This document shows positions 26,000 to 33,371 of a stretch of 33,371 nt of DNA, piece by piece. Numbering within the stretch: position 1 is the first letter of the stretch; each line of letters begins with the position of its first letter. A program made the translations under genes and the position numbers. The notes beneath the pieces were generated by a model, which did no database searches, was not told the origin of the DNA, and saw only the letters and a program-made list of their open reading frames with translations. This stretch comes from Deltaproteobacteria bacterium (lineage in GTDB: Bacteria; Myxococcota_C; UBA6777). Location: positions 1-33,371 of the forward strand of contig SBHC01000034.1 of the NCBI GenBank assembly GCA_006226375.1, given 5' to 3'.

Positions 26000-27171
26000 A
26001 CCAACGAGTTTTTACGGTCTTCCGCAAAGAAGTGAAGGACAACATTCGGGACCAACGTTCCTTAATGTCTTCCTTTTTGCTGCCTGTGTTTTATCCGATC
26101 TTGCTTGCCTTAATCATGGGGATGACCAGCAAGAAGGTGAAAAACTCCAAAGGCAAAACGGTGAAGCTGGCTGTGGTCGGAGCAGAGCATGCTCCTGCGA
26201 TTATCCGGCATCTGCAGCAACTGAAAATCAAAGTGGTTCCTGTGAAAAAGGAACTCCGGGCGCTGGTCAAGAAGGGAACGTACAAGGTCGGGATTAAGAT
26301 TCCCAAAGACTTTGCCAAGACGTTTCGTTCTGCCAAGCCCGCAAAGATTACGATGGTTGTGGACAAGTCGAGACGGTGGGGCAAGACAAGCTCTCTCCGT
26401 GTCCAACGTGCTCTGGCAGGGTATGCCCAAAAGATTGGGGCCCTTCGCTTGGTCGCTCGGGGAATCCATCCCCAGGTGGTTCGGCCGATTGCGATCCAAA
26501 CCATCGACACCGCAACCCAACGTGACTACGCAGCCATGCTCTTCTCTGCGCTGCCGATCTTCCTGATGATTATCATCTTCATCGGTGGGCTTTACGTGGC
26601 GATTGATACAACCGCTGGAGAGTTTGAGCGTGGCTCTCTGGAGCCGTTGCTGGTCAACCCGCTCACACGGTTCGAGTTTCTGCTTGGAAAGTATCTGGCG
26701 GTGGTCTTGTTTGCGATGAGCGGGCTCTTGCTGTCGATGTTTGGCTTTGGCCTTGTGCCACTGCTTATCTCGACGGAAGCGTTGGGCTTTCAAATCCAAC
26801 TCTCGCCTCTGGTTCTGGCCCAGATCTTCCTGTTGTGCATTCCCTTGGCTTGTTTGGCGTCGGCGGTCCAGATGCTGCTCGCTACTTTTAGCAAGAGCTT
26901 CAAGGAAGCGCAGGCGAAGCTTTCCATTATGATGATGGTTCCGGTGGTTCCAGGGTTGATGCTGATGTTTATCACGCTCAAGCCCAAGCTCTGGGCGATG
27001 ATGATTCCTACACTGGGGGAGCAACTTTTGATCAATGAGTTGTTGCGAGGCAATCCCATTCCACCGTTGTTCCTCGTCGTGGTGTACGCTTCTGCCATGC
27101 TTTACACCGCCCTCTCGCTGTTCCTGGCCAATCGGATGTACCAGGGCGAGCGTCTCTTCCTTCGTAAGTGA
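25996..27171 (+). CDS. natB: ABC-2 type transporter permease, NatB-like
   Basis: 391 residues. The first membrane helix is at about 24-44. A large extracytoplasmic domain at about 45-175 is notably rich in Lys (KKVKNSKGKTVKLAVV and others). Then five or six helices fill 180-385, ending in MYQGERLFLRK. TAGEFERGSLEPLLVNPL, just after the second helix, is the conserved ABC-2/NatB coupling segment. It works with the NatA-like ATPase encoded directly upstream (ATGA overlap). The substrate is unknown; sodium is the Bacillus NatAB precedent. The gene ends 15 bp from the convergent miaA stop. Confidence 0.85.
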   Translation: MNQRVFTVFRKEVKDNIRDQRSLMSSFLLPVFYPILLALIMGMTSKKVKNSKGKTVKLAVVGAEHAPAIIRHLQQLKIKVVPVKKELRALVKKGTYKVGIKIPKDFAKTFRSAKPAKITMVVDKSRRWGKTSSLRVQRALAGYAQKIGALRLVARGIHPQVVRPIAIQTIDTATQRDYAAMLFSALPIFLMIIIFIGGLYVAIDTTAGEFERGSLEPLLVNPLTRFEFLLGKYLAVVLFAMSGLLLSMFGFGLVPLLISTEALGFQIQLSPLVLAQIFLLCIPLACLASAVQMLLATFSKSFKEAQAKLSIMMMVPVVPGLMLMFITLKPKLWAMMIPTLGEQLLINELLRGNPIPPLFLVVVYASAMLYTALSLFLANRMYQGERLFLRK

Positions 27172-27186
27172 TTCCCCGCCGTCTGC

Positions 27187-28167
27187 TCACGCGTCTTTCG
27201 TCCATTGTTGCAGCGAAACCAACAGCTCCTCGTCCTGAAGCAATTCATGGGGTGAGGTGTACCAGGTGACGTCTTCTTTGCGAAACCAGGTGAGTTGCCT
27301 CTTGGCGTAGGCTTTGGTGCTCTTGCGGATCCGAGCTTCGGTTTCTGTTGGGCAGAGCGCTCCATCAAGCATTTGGTTCAACTCACGGTATCCAATCGCC
27401 TGCATGGGTTTCAGAGACATGTCGTAGCCTCTTTCTCGAAGGGACTCGACTTCTGTGCTCCAGCCTTCCTGTAGCATCTGGGTGATTCGGGCTTCGATGG
27501 TCGCGTACAGATGCTTCCGTTCCGGCATGATTCCAATCAAATGAGCAGGGTAGCGCTTCTCTCTGTGGCCGTGCTCCGCCACCATCTCGGTGTACGTACG
27601 ACCGCTCAGTTGGTACACTTCCAGCGCCCGAACAATCCGGACTTTGTCGCGTGGAGCAATCCAGGAGGCCGCCTTGGGGTCCACCTGTTGCAGCTCCCTG
27701 TGCATGGTCTCCGAGCCTCGCTCCTCGATCTGTTGCTGAAGCTCTTGGCGAAGGGTTTTGTCGGAGGGAAGGTCAAACAACCCATGCAGCAACGCTCGAA
27801 TGTAAAGGCCCGTGCCGCCAGCGACGATGACGCTCTTTCCTCTGCTGTGAATGTCTTGAATGACATGGTCCGCATCGTTCTGAAAACAAGCTGCGTCGTA
27901 GGGCTCACCGGGCCTTTTGCGATCGAGGAGGTGGTGAGGAACGCCTTGCATCTCTTCGCGTGTGATCTTGCCGGTCCCTATGTCGAAGGAACGGTACACC
28001 TGGACGGAGTCGGCGCTGAGGACCTCGCCGTCCAAGGCCTTGGCTAGAGCGACGGCCACTCCACTCTTTCCGCTGGCTGTAGGACCCACCACCACCACAA
28101 GAGGGATCGGGGCGACTTGTCCGTGAGGTTGTGGGTTGGGAGGAGTGGAGGCTTGTGTTGTCGTCAT
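27187..28167 (-). CDS. miaA: tRNA dimethylallyltransferase
   Basis: 326 residues. It transfers a dimethylallyl group to A37 of tRNAs that read codons starting with U. Landmarks: the P-loop GPTASGKS (28-35), LSADSVQVYRSFDIGTGK with the catalytic-site Asp, the PHHLLD element, VAGGTGLYI, and the tRNA-contacting AKRQLTWFR near the C-terminus. The first 22 residues are Pro/Gln-rich and outside the fold, so the true start could lie later, but no better start with a ribosome site was seen. It lies 36 bp after the mutL stop; mutL-miaA is a common bacterial pairing. Confidence 0.94.
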   Translation of the reverse strand: MTTTQASTPPNPQPHGQVAPIPLVVVVGPTASGKSGVAVALAKALDGEVLSADSVQVYRSFDIGTGKITREEMQGVPHHLLDRKRPGEPYDAACFQNDADHVIQDIHSRGKSVIVAGGTGLYIRALLHGLFDLPSDKTLRQELQQQIEERGSETMHRELQQVDPKAASWIAPRDKVRIVRALEVYQLSGRTYTEMVAEHGHREKRYPAHLIGIMPERKHLYATIEARITQMLQEGWSTEVESLRERGYDMSLKPMQAIGYRELNQMLDGALCPTETEARIRKSTKAYAKRQLTWFRKEDVTWYTSPHELLQDEELLVSLQQWTKDA

Positions 28168-28203
28168 GAGTTTGCGGTCTGTTGGAGGGGGTCGAGCCGT
28201 ACT

Positions 28204-30291
28204 CTAGGTTCGGTGGAAGCGCTTCTCCAGTTCTTTGATGGGGTATTCGATAAACACCGGCCGTCCGTGGGGACAATGGGCGCTGAAGTCGATTTCATCC
28301 ATCTGTTGGAGGAGCGCGCGGACTTCGTCATGACTCAATGGGTTCGGTCCTCGAACGGAGCCATGACAGGCCATTCGCATTAACACGATATCCCGACGTT
28401 CGTCCAGGGTGGCGGTTCGTTTGCCCGCCGAAAGCTCTTCGAGTACGTCACGAATTAACTCATAAGGATCAGCGTTTTTGAGATACACCGGGACCGACTT
28501 CAAGACAAAGCTCTGACCCCCAAACGGCTCCAGGTCAATTCCCAGTTGTCTCAACTGGTCCGCGTATTGGGAGGCTTGCTGGGCTTCCGTGAGGCTAAGC
28601 TCCAACCGAGGAGGAAGAAGGTAGCCTTGTTCAGGTATCTGGCTCCGCTCGTAATCTGCCATAAGCTTCTGGTAGCTGATGCGTTCATGGGCGGCGTGCT
28701 GATCGATGAGAATCATCTTGCCTTCCATCTCCAGCACCAAATACATCTGCGTTAGCTGGCCGATGTACCGAAGCGAAGAGAAGAAACCCATGCGTTGTGG
28801 GGCCTTGGTGGGGGGCTCCGCATTGGCTTGTGTTTCTGTGTCCTCGGTTGCTTCGGGAGGTGCGGCTGGTGTGGGAGCTTCTCCACCGTTGTGGGTTCGA
28901 GAGTCCCATCCCGGCAAGAAAGGCAGCCCGGTTTGGGCAGCCGGCAATGGAGGCAGAGACTCCTCTTCCTTGGGCTGATCGGTGTGACCAGGAATCACCA
29001 GGTTTTGTTTCTCCGCGGCGCGAAGGAACCGGGCGCGAAACTCATCAAAGTTTTTGGGCGCAGCAGCAGATGAAGCCTTGCCATTCGACGGGGTTACAGA
29101 AGGTGAAGCCGCAACCGTTGGGCTTGGTTTGGGTGAGGCTTCCTGGGCTTGGGGTGCGGGAGGGCTTTTGATCACAGGCGAAGGTGCCAAGGGGAGGTCA
29201 GCTGTTGCTGTATCGGGCATGGGGGCATCCGAATAGTCGGATCCCTCTGGCGCATGGATCGGGACCGGACCGGGGCTGTGGTTGGCAAGGGCCATTTGAA
29301 GCCAGGGCGCGCGGGCGATGGCGTTGCGCAGCGTGGTGAGCAGTCGGCTGTATACCTCATGTTGTCGGTGAAAGCGGACCTCGATCTTCTGGGGGTGAAC
29401 GTTCACATCCACTTCCGACGGGTCAATCTCCAGGAACATCAAGACATAGGGAAAGCGTCCCTTCTCAATGGTGCCTCTGTAGGCTTCCTGGCAGGCGTGC
29501 GCCAACCCTCGGTCGCGGATGAAGCGCCCGTTCACAAACAGATAGATGCCTTTTGTGCCTTTGGTGGTGTGGGTGGGCTCTGAAAACAACCCGTGCATCT
29601 TCAACCAACCCATCGTTGCTGCCACCGGATGCATGGATTGTCCGACCTGACGTCCCAGAAGGTCGCTGACTCGCTCTCGCAAATCTGTGGTCGGGTTGGT
29701 TTGGAGTTGGTTCCGGCCGTTGTGAGACAAGCGAAAGTGGATCTCTGGGTTGGCCAACGCAAGACGTGTAACGGTCTCTGCGATGTGGGAGAACTCGGTA
29801 CCGTCTGTCTTGAGGAACTTGCGACGACCAGGAACATTAAAGAACAGGTCCTTGATCTCTACGGTGGTTCCTGGAGCCCGAGCCGCGCGTTGGACGTCGG
29901 GGTCGCCGCCTTCTATTCGTATCTGAGTTCCGACAGGGTCATCGGGAGTGCATGTGGTCAAGGTGAAGCGGCTGACCGAAGCAATACTGGGCAGAGCCTC
30001 TCCACGGAAACCCATGGTCAGGATGCGGAACAGGTCTTCTTCGCTTTTGATCTTGCTGGTGGCATGACGTTGAAGAGCCATCTCTGCGTCTTCTTGGGTC
30101 ATCCCGCTGCCGTTGTCGGTGACCCGTAACAGTCGCTTCCCGCCGCGCTCTACGTCGATCTCGATGCGCGTGGAGCCAGCATCAAGGGCGTTCTCCACCA
30201 ACTCCTTTAACGCGGAAGCTGGGCGTTCAACGACCTCGCCCGCTGCTATTTTATTGATGAGATCTTCCGGCAACATCCGGACAATGCCCAT
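28204..30291 (-). CDS. mutL: DNA mismatch repair protein MutL
   Basis: 695 residues from ATG 30291, behind GGAGAGAG; the frame opens 33 bp earlier but without support. The GHKL ATPase at 1-335 has KELVENALDAG with the catalytic Glu30 and Mg-binding Asn34, DNGSG at 59-63 and GFRGEAL at 94-100. A Pro/Ala-rich linker spans about 365-510. The C-terminal dimerisation and endonuclease-type domain has DQHAAHERISYQ from Asp530, ACHGSVRG and CPHGRP. In endonuclease-active MutL proteins the first motif is DQHA-x2-E-x4-E. Here Glu536 is present, but the last position is Gln541. The other metal-site motifs look intact, so nicking activity is uncertain. It is divergent from ndk and upstream of miaA. Confidence 0.95.
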   Translation of the reverse strand: MGIVRMLPEDLINKIAAGEVVERPASALKELVENALDAGSTRIEIDVERGGKRLLRVTDNGSGMTQEDAEMALQRHATSKIKSEEDLFRILTMGFRGEALPSIASVSRFTLTTCTPDDPVGTQIRIEGGDPDVQRAARAPGTTVEIKDLFFNVPGRRKFLKTDGTEFSHIAETVTRLALANPEIHFRLSHNGRNQLQTNPTTDLRERVSDLLGRQVGQSMHPVAATMGWLKMHGLFSEPTHTTKGTKGIYLFVNGRFIRDRGLAHACQEAYRGTIEKGRFPYVLMFLEIDPSEVDVNVHPQKIEVRFHRQHEVYSRLLTTLRNAIARAPWLQMALANHSPGPVPIHAPEGSDYSDAPMPDTATADLPLAPSPVIKSPPAPQAQEASPKPSPTVAASPSVTPSNGKASSAAAPKNFDEFRARFLRAAEKQNLVIPGHTDQPKEEESLPPLPAAQTGLPFLPGWDSRTHNGGEAPTPAAPPEATEDTETQANAEPPTKAPQRMGFFSSLRYIGQLTQMYLVLEMEGKMILIDQHAAHERISYQKLMADYERSQIPEQGYLLPPRLELSLTEAQQASQYADQLRQLGIDLEPFGGQSFVLKSVPVYLKNADPYELIRDVLEELSAGKRTATLDERRDIVLMRMACHGSVRGPNPLSHDEVRALLQQMDEIDFSAHCPHGRPVFIEYPIKELEKRFHRT

Positions 30292-30383
30292 AACTCTCTC
30301 CGTTCCTTGTATCCAACGTTGCAACGCTCCAAGGCGTTTCTATTCGCATGTTCAGTGCAGTGTAACGATACAAAGCATGTATG

Positions 30384-30399
30384 ACAAGGGATGTCTTGT
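30384..30399. promoter_or_regulatory. Inverted repeat in the mutL/ndk divergent region
   Basis: ACAAG-GGATGT-CTTGT is a perfect 5-6-5 inverted repeat about 85 bp upstream of the probable ndk -35 element. It may be an operator or coincidence. Confidence 0.2.
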
Positions 30400-30466
30400 G
30401 AAGGAACTGGGTACTTCAATGCACAGCGATGCACTTCACGGAGAACAGAGGATAAGGGATGAACCC

Positions 30467-30494
30467 TTGACATCCTGTTTGATTCTGCTAAAGA
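30467..30494 (+). promoter_or_regulatory. Probable sigma-70-type promoter for ndk
   Basis: A consensus -35 hexamer TTGACA (30467-30472) is followed after 16 bp by TAAAGA (30489-30494), a weak -10. The expected transcript start near 30501 would leave a leader of about 50 bases before the ndk ATG. Confidence 0.45.
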
Positions 30495-30553
30495 CACCGC
30501 CAGATTTCTGAAGATTGAATTCCATCACTCTTTATTAACCAAAGGGAAAGACT

Positions 30554-30988
30554 ATGAGCACCCAACAAACTTTGTCGATCATCAAGCCTGACGCTGTTGC
30601 CAAAAACGCCATCGGTGGCGTTCTTCACATGATTGAGTCCGCTGGACTTCGTGTGGTTGCGACCAAGATGGTTGCCATGAGCAAATTCCAGGCTGAAGGA
30701 TTCTACGCTGTACACAGCGAGCGTCCCTTCTTTGGTGAGTTGACCGACTTCATGAGCTCGGGTTGCGTTGTTGTGTCTGTGCTCGAAGGTGACAACGCCA
30801 TCCAGCGTTACCGTGACCTGATGGGTCCGACCAACTCCAACGAAGCGCCCGAAGGAACCATCCGCGCCAAGTACGGCACCGACATCCAGGCCAACGCTGT
30901 GCACGGATCCGACTCCCCCGAAAGCGCTGCTACTGAAATTCCCTTCTTTTTCAGCGCTCACGAACTTCGTGGATTGAACCACGGCTAA
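30554..30988 (+). CDS. ndk: Nucleoside diphosphate kinase
   Basis: 144 residues, the usual size. It transfers the gamma-phosphate from ATP to other nucleoside diphosphates through a phosphohistidine. IKPDAV with Lys11 and NAVHGSDS with the active His117 are in place, as are [13 protein letters not shown] and [18 protein letters not shown]. The protein ends HELRGLNHG. The ATG follows an AAGGGAAAG ribosome site and a promoter with a consensus -35. It stands alone, with 155 bp before the large Cys-rich gene. Confidence 0.97.
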   Translation: MSTQQTLSIIKPDAVAKNAIGGVLHMIESAGLRVVATKMVAMSKFQAEGFYAVHSERPFFGELTDFMSSGCVVVSVLEGDNAIQRYRDLMGPTNSNEAPEGTIRAKYGTDIQANAVHGSDSPESAATEIPFFFSAHELRGLNHG

Positions 30989-31143
30989 GGAACTCTCCCT
31001 CTAGCTCCCTCCCTTGGTTTCTCCTCTTGTTCTCTACTTTTTCTTTCCAGGTTATCGTTTTATCGCATTGTATGTCGTATACTTGTAGAAGTGTACCCCA
31101 CGCATTGGTGTGGCTGTGTGTTGTTGTTTAGGAGATTGATATT

Positions 31144-33371
31144 ATGTGGAACCGCTTGGTTTTTGGTTGTTTCTGTCTTTTCACTTTGGCCGCAATGTCC
31201 ACGTTGACTGTCGGCTGTGGAAGTTCCGCTGTGGATGGAACTTGTTCCTACAAAGGAACCACGTACCAAATTGGTGAGAGCTTTAAGTCGGACGACGGTT
31301 GCAACACATGTACGTGTCTCAACGGTCAGGTGGCGTGCACCAACATGGCTTGCGCTCCAACACCTTGTGGTACAAAGGGAGCTGCGTCCTGCAAAGACAA
31401 TGAGTTTTGTGACCAGGCCGACCACTGCGGTACGACCGACAAAGCTGGTGAATGCAAACCCAAACCCGAAGGCTGTGCGACCGTTGAAGAGCCCGTCTGT
31501 GGATGTGACGGCAAAACATACAGCAACGGATGTGTCGCCAACGCGGCAGGCGTGTCTGTGAAGTCCAAGGGAGCCTGTGCGGGGCCAGGGAAGTCTTGCG
31601 ATTACAACGGCAAGACTCACAAGGATGGGGCCACGTTCCCTCACACCAACGGCTGCAACACCTGCACTTGCAAAGACGGCAAAATCGAGTGCGACGGAGA
31701 AGCCTGTCCCTTCAAGAGTTGCAAGCACGACGGCAAAGAACACAAGAGCGGCGACACCTTTGACAAAGGCGACGGCTGCAACACCTGCGAGTGCTTCGAT
31801 GGAAACGTAACCTGCACCGAAAAAGTTTGCAACGCGGATTGCACCTACGAAGGCAAAACTCACAAGGACGGAGCAGAGTTTCCTGCCAAGGATGGCTGCA
31901 ACTCCTGCAAATGCTCCGCTGGAAAGGTGACCTGCACCACCAATACCTGCCCTGGCGCTTCCTGTACTCATGATGGCAAAACACACAAAGACGGAACCAC
32001 CTTTGACAAGGGCGACGGCTGCAACACCTGCACCTGCAAGAATGGCTCTGTTAGCTGCACGGAAAAAGCATGTCCGCCCAGTCAATGCAGCGCCAACACA
32101 GACTGCAAGACGGATGAGTTTTGCGAACTCAAGGCTGGCTCATGTGGAGGACAAGGGGAGTGCAAGAAGAAGCCCGACCCCTCCAACTGCAAGGACACGA
32201 GTCCGGTGTGTGGCTGTGATGGAAACGACTACTCCAGCGCATGTGATGCAGCGCTCAAGGGTGTAAGCGTTAAAGCGACAGGAGCCTGCCCCACCAAAGG
32301 ATGTACGGTAAACGGCAAAACCTACAAAGAAGGCGACTCTTTCCCTGCAGGTGACGGCTGTAACAACTGTACCTGCAAAGGTGGCCTGCCTGTCTGCACC
32401 CAAATTGCTTGTCCGCCAGGCGCTTGCCAGACCAACTCCGACTGCAAGGCCGCGGAGTATTGCAAGTACAGCAGCACCTGCGGTGGACAAGGGAAGTGTG
32501 CAACCAAGCCCACAGCTTGTACCAAGAACATTGATCCAGTTTGTTCCTGTGACGGAACGACCTACAACAACGCCTGTGAAGCGGAAGCGGCCGGAGCTAA
32601 CGTGAAGGCAAAGGGCAAGTGCGCAGCCAAAACTTGCGTGTACGACGGCAATACGTACAACGACGGTGACTCCTTTGTCGCCAAAGACGGCTGCAACGTT
32701 TGCACTTGCTCCAACGGTGTAGCGGGCTGCACTCGCAAAGGTTGTGGACAAACGTGCTCCACCAACGGTGACTGCAACTCCACCGAATATTGCGCTCGCG
32801 TCACCGGATACTGCAAGGCTTCCGTTGGAAACTGCGTCACCAAACCTACCGCATGCACGAAAATTCTTGACCCTGTGTGTGGCTGTGACGGTCAGACCTA
32901 CAACAACGCCTGTGAAGCTGCGGCCAAAGGTGTATCGGTCAGCGCCAAAGGCAAGTGCACTTCCACCACGACTTGTACCTACGATGGCAAAACGTACAAG
33001 GACGGCGATTCGTTCCCAGCTACGGATGGTTGCAATACCTGCACCTGCAAAGCTGGAGCGGTGGGTTGTACAAAGATTGCTTGTCCTCCAGGAGCTTGCC
33101 AAACCAACAGCGATTGCAAGTCCACCGAATTCTGCGCTCTCAAGAGTGGCTGCTCTGGAACTGGAACATGCACGGCTCGTCCAGGAGCTTGCACCCAACA
33201 GTACGATCCCGTTTGTGGCTGTAACGGAAAGACTTATGGCAACGCCTGTACGGCAGCCAGCGCCGGAGAAAACGTCAAAGCCAAGGGACAGTGTACTTCC
33301 ACCACGACTTGCAACTACGACGGCAAGACATACAAGGATGGCGATTCGTTCCCAGCTACGGATGGTTGCAA
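31144..33371 (+). CDS. Predicted lipoprotein of alternating VWC/pacifastin-like and Kazal-like modules (3' end outside window)
   Basis: At least 742 residues; no stop before the window edge. ATG 31144 has AGGAG nine bases upstream. The signal peptide (1-24) ends LTVGC, a near-lipobox with Cys25. By my count 103 of 742 residues are cysteine. Two module types repeat. Module A (starts at C34, 152, 193, 233, 274, 387, 498, 611, 723) has identical spacing in all eight complete copies: C-x18-C-x2-C-x-C-x6-C-x4-C, with CNxCxC and a fixed Gly, like pacifastin or the first half of VWC. Module B (starts at C75, 315, 428, 538, 652) has five Cys, then a Kazal-like domain with PVCGCDGxTYxNAC. Both folds are known from serine-protease inhibitors. 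Export and disulfide bonding are likely; inhibition is inference. Confidence 0.88.
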   Translation, partial: MWNRLVFGCFCLFTLAAMSTLTVGCGSSAVDGTCSYKGTTYQIGESFKSDDGCNTCTCLNGQVACTNMACAPTPCGTKGAASCKDNEFCDQADHCGTTDKAGECKPKPEGCATVEEPVCGCDGKTYSNGCVANAAGVSVKSKGACAGPGKSCDYNGKTHKDGATFPHTNGCNTCTCKDGKIECDGEACPFKSCKHDGKEHKSGDTFDKGDGCNTCECFDGNVTCTEKVCNADCTYEGKTHKDGAEFPAKDGCNSCKCSAGKVTCTTNTCPGASCTHDGKTHKDGTTFDKGDGCNTCTCKNGSVSCTEKACPPSQCSANTDCKTDEFCELKAGSCGGQGECKKKPDPSNCKDTSPVCGCDGNDYSSACDAALKGVSVKATGACPTKGCTVNGKTYKEGDSFPAGDGCNNCTCKGGLPVCTQIACPPGACQTNSDCKAAEYCKYSSTCGGQGKCATKPTACTKNIDPVCSCDGTTYNNACEAEAAGANVKAKGKCAAKTCVYDGNTYNDGDSFVAKDGCNVCTCSNGVAGCTRKGCGQTCSTNGDCNSTEYCARVTGYCKASVGNCVTKPTACTKILDPVCGCDGQTYNNACEAAAKGVSVSAKGKCTSTTTCTYDGKTYKDGDSFPATDGCNTCTCKAGAVGCTKIACPPGACQTNSDCKSTEFCALKSGCSGTGTCTARPGACTQQYDPVCGCNGKTYGNACTAASAGENVKAKGQCTSTTTCNYDGKTYKDGDSFPATDGC
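31597..32073 (+). repeat. Four tandem about 41-codon module-A units
   Basis: Units begin at residues 152, 193, 233 and 274 (31597, 31720, 31840 and 31963), 40-41 codons apart, without Kazal modules between them. These copies mostly read GK(T/E)HK(D/S)G, with His where the later copies have Tyr, so they form a subfamily expanded separately from the alternating region. Confidence 0.85.
32302..33371 (+). repeat. Tandem about 112-codon A+B (VWC-like plus Kazal-like) units
   Basis: Composite units start at residues 387, 498, 611 and 723 (32302, 32635, 32974 and 33310), 111-113 codons apart, and continue past the window end. Bases 33292-33371 differ from 32956-33035 (offset 336 bp) at only 7 of 80 positions, 6 of them synonymous, and the last 32 bases are identical. 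Confidence 0.88.

Noticed and set aside
26110-27024. 304-codon minus-strand frame
   Set aside because: Antisense to the NatB-like permease; its His/Gln/Arg-rich composition is that of a shadow frame.
30989-31143. Promoter for the Cys-rich gene (TATACT at 31078)
   Set aside because: The -10-like hexamer is good, but no acceptable -35 lies 16-18 bp upstream, so it is not listed as a feature.
31060-32085. 341-codon minus-strand open frame
   Set aside because: Lies antisense to the Cys-rich repeat gene. Abundant TGC/TGT codons read as Ala/Thr codons on the other strand and keep frames open. The forward frame has a signal peptide, ribosome site and conserved modules.
32140-33198. 352-codon minus-strand open frame
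   Set aside because: Same cause; its composition is Val/Ala/Gly/Thr-rich with no motif, and it mirrors the forward repeats.
31597-33371. Regular repeats considered as a CRISPR array
   Set aside because: Unit lengths of about 123 and 336 bp are in-frame protein modules with diverged sequence, not short identical repeats with unique spacers.

Overview
The window (33.4 kb) looks like chromosome of a free-living Gram-negative bacterium. Housekeeping genes (sdhCAB, dbpA, apaG, tkt, miaA, mutL, ndk) are mixed with genes for lipoproteins, a predicted outer-membrane barrel, a Tat-exported molybdoenzyme, a sigma-54 activator and a large secreted protein rich in cysteine. This mix fits Myxococcota or another former Deltaproteobacteria lineage best. 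That placement is an inference from gene content; no rRNA or tRNA gene is visible to fix it. I see no insertion sequence, phage gene, CRISPR array or integrase.

Layout. 1-2868 (+): end of sdhC, then sdhA and sdhB (succinate dehydrogenase). 2865-5081 (-): dbpA RNA helicase and a CorA-like membrane protein. 5249-5896 (+): a cysteine-cluster protein, followed by a 376-bp gap. 6273-8209: a membrane-anchored nitroreductase-fold protein divergent from a TetR regulator, with operator-like inverted repeats between them. 8239-11513 (-): transketolase, a metallophosphoesterase and apaG. 11750-12691 (+): an alpha/beta hydrolase preceded by a perfect 14-bp palindrome. 12707-18532 (-): MBL-fold hydrolase, GAF/sigma-54 activator, beta-barrel protein, Tat-lipoprotein molybdoenzyme and polytopic membrane protein. 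18762-19685 (-): DUF2520 Rossmann protein. 19908-22199 (+): a J-domain protein with a long disordered centre. 22257-23635 (+): a TatT-like periplasmic protein and a VTT membrane protein, closed by an intrinsic terminator. 23763-27171 (+): a lipoprotein peptidase overlapping a NatA/NatB-type ABC-2 exporter. 27187-30291 (-): mutL-miaA. 30554-30988 (+): ndk.

31144 to the end (+) is an incomplete gene for a predicted lipoprotein. It is built from repeated six-cysteine VWC/pacifastin-like modules and Kazal-like modules, both of which resemble folds used by serine-protease inhibitors. In the 742 residues visible I count 103 cysteines. This is the most unusual item in the window.

Functional links. 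The sdh genes encode one complex. The peptidase and the NatAB genes share ATGA overlaps and should be translated together. The barrel and molybdoenzyme genes are 2 bp apart and probably form a cell-envelope redox unit. The metallophosphoesterase and apaG genes are 1 bp apart, which recalls the apaG-apaH pairing of enterobacteria. Functional statements beyond family assignment are inference throughout.
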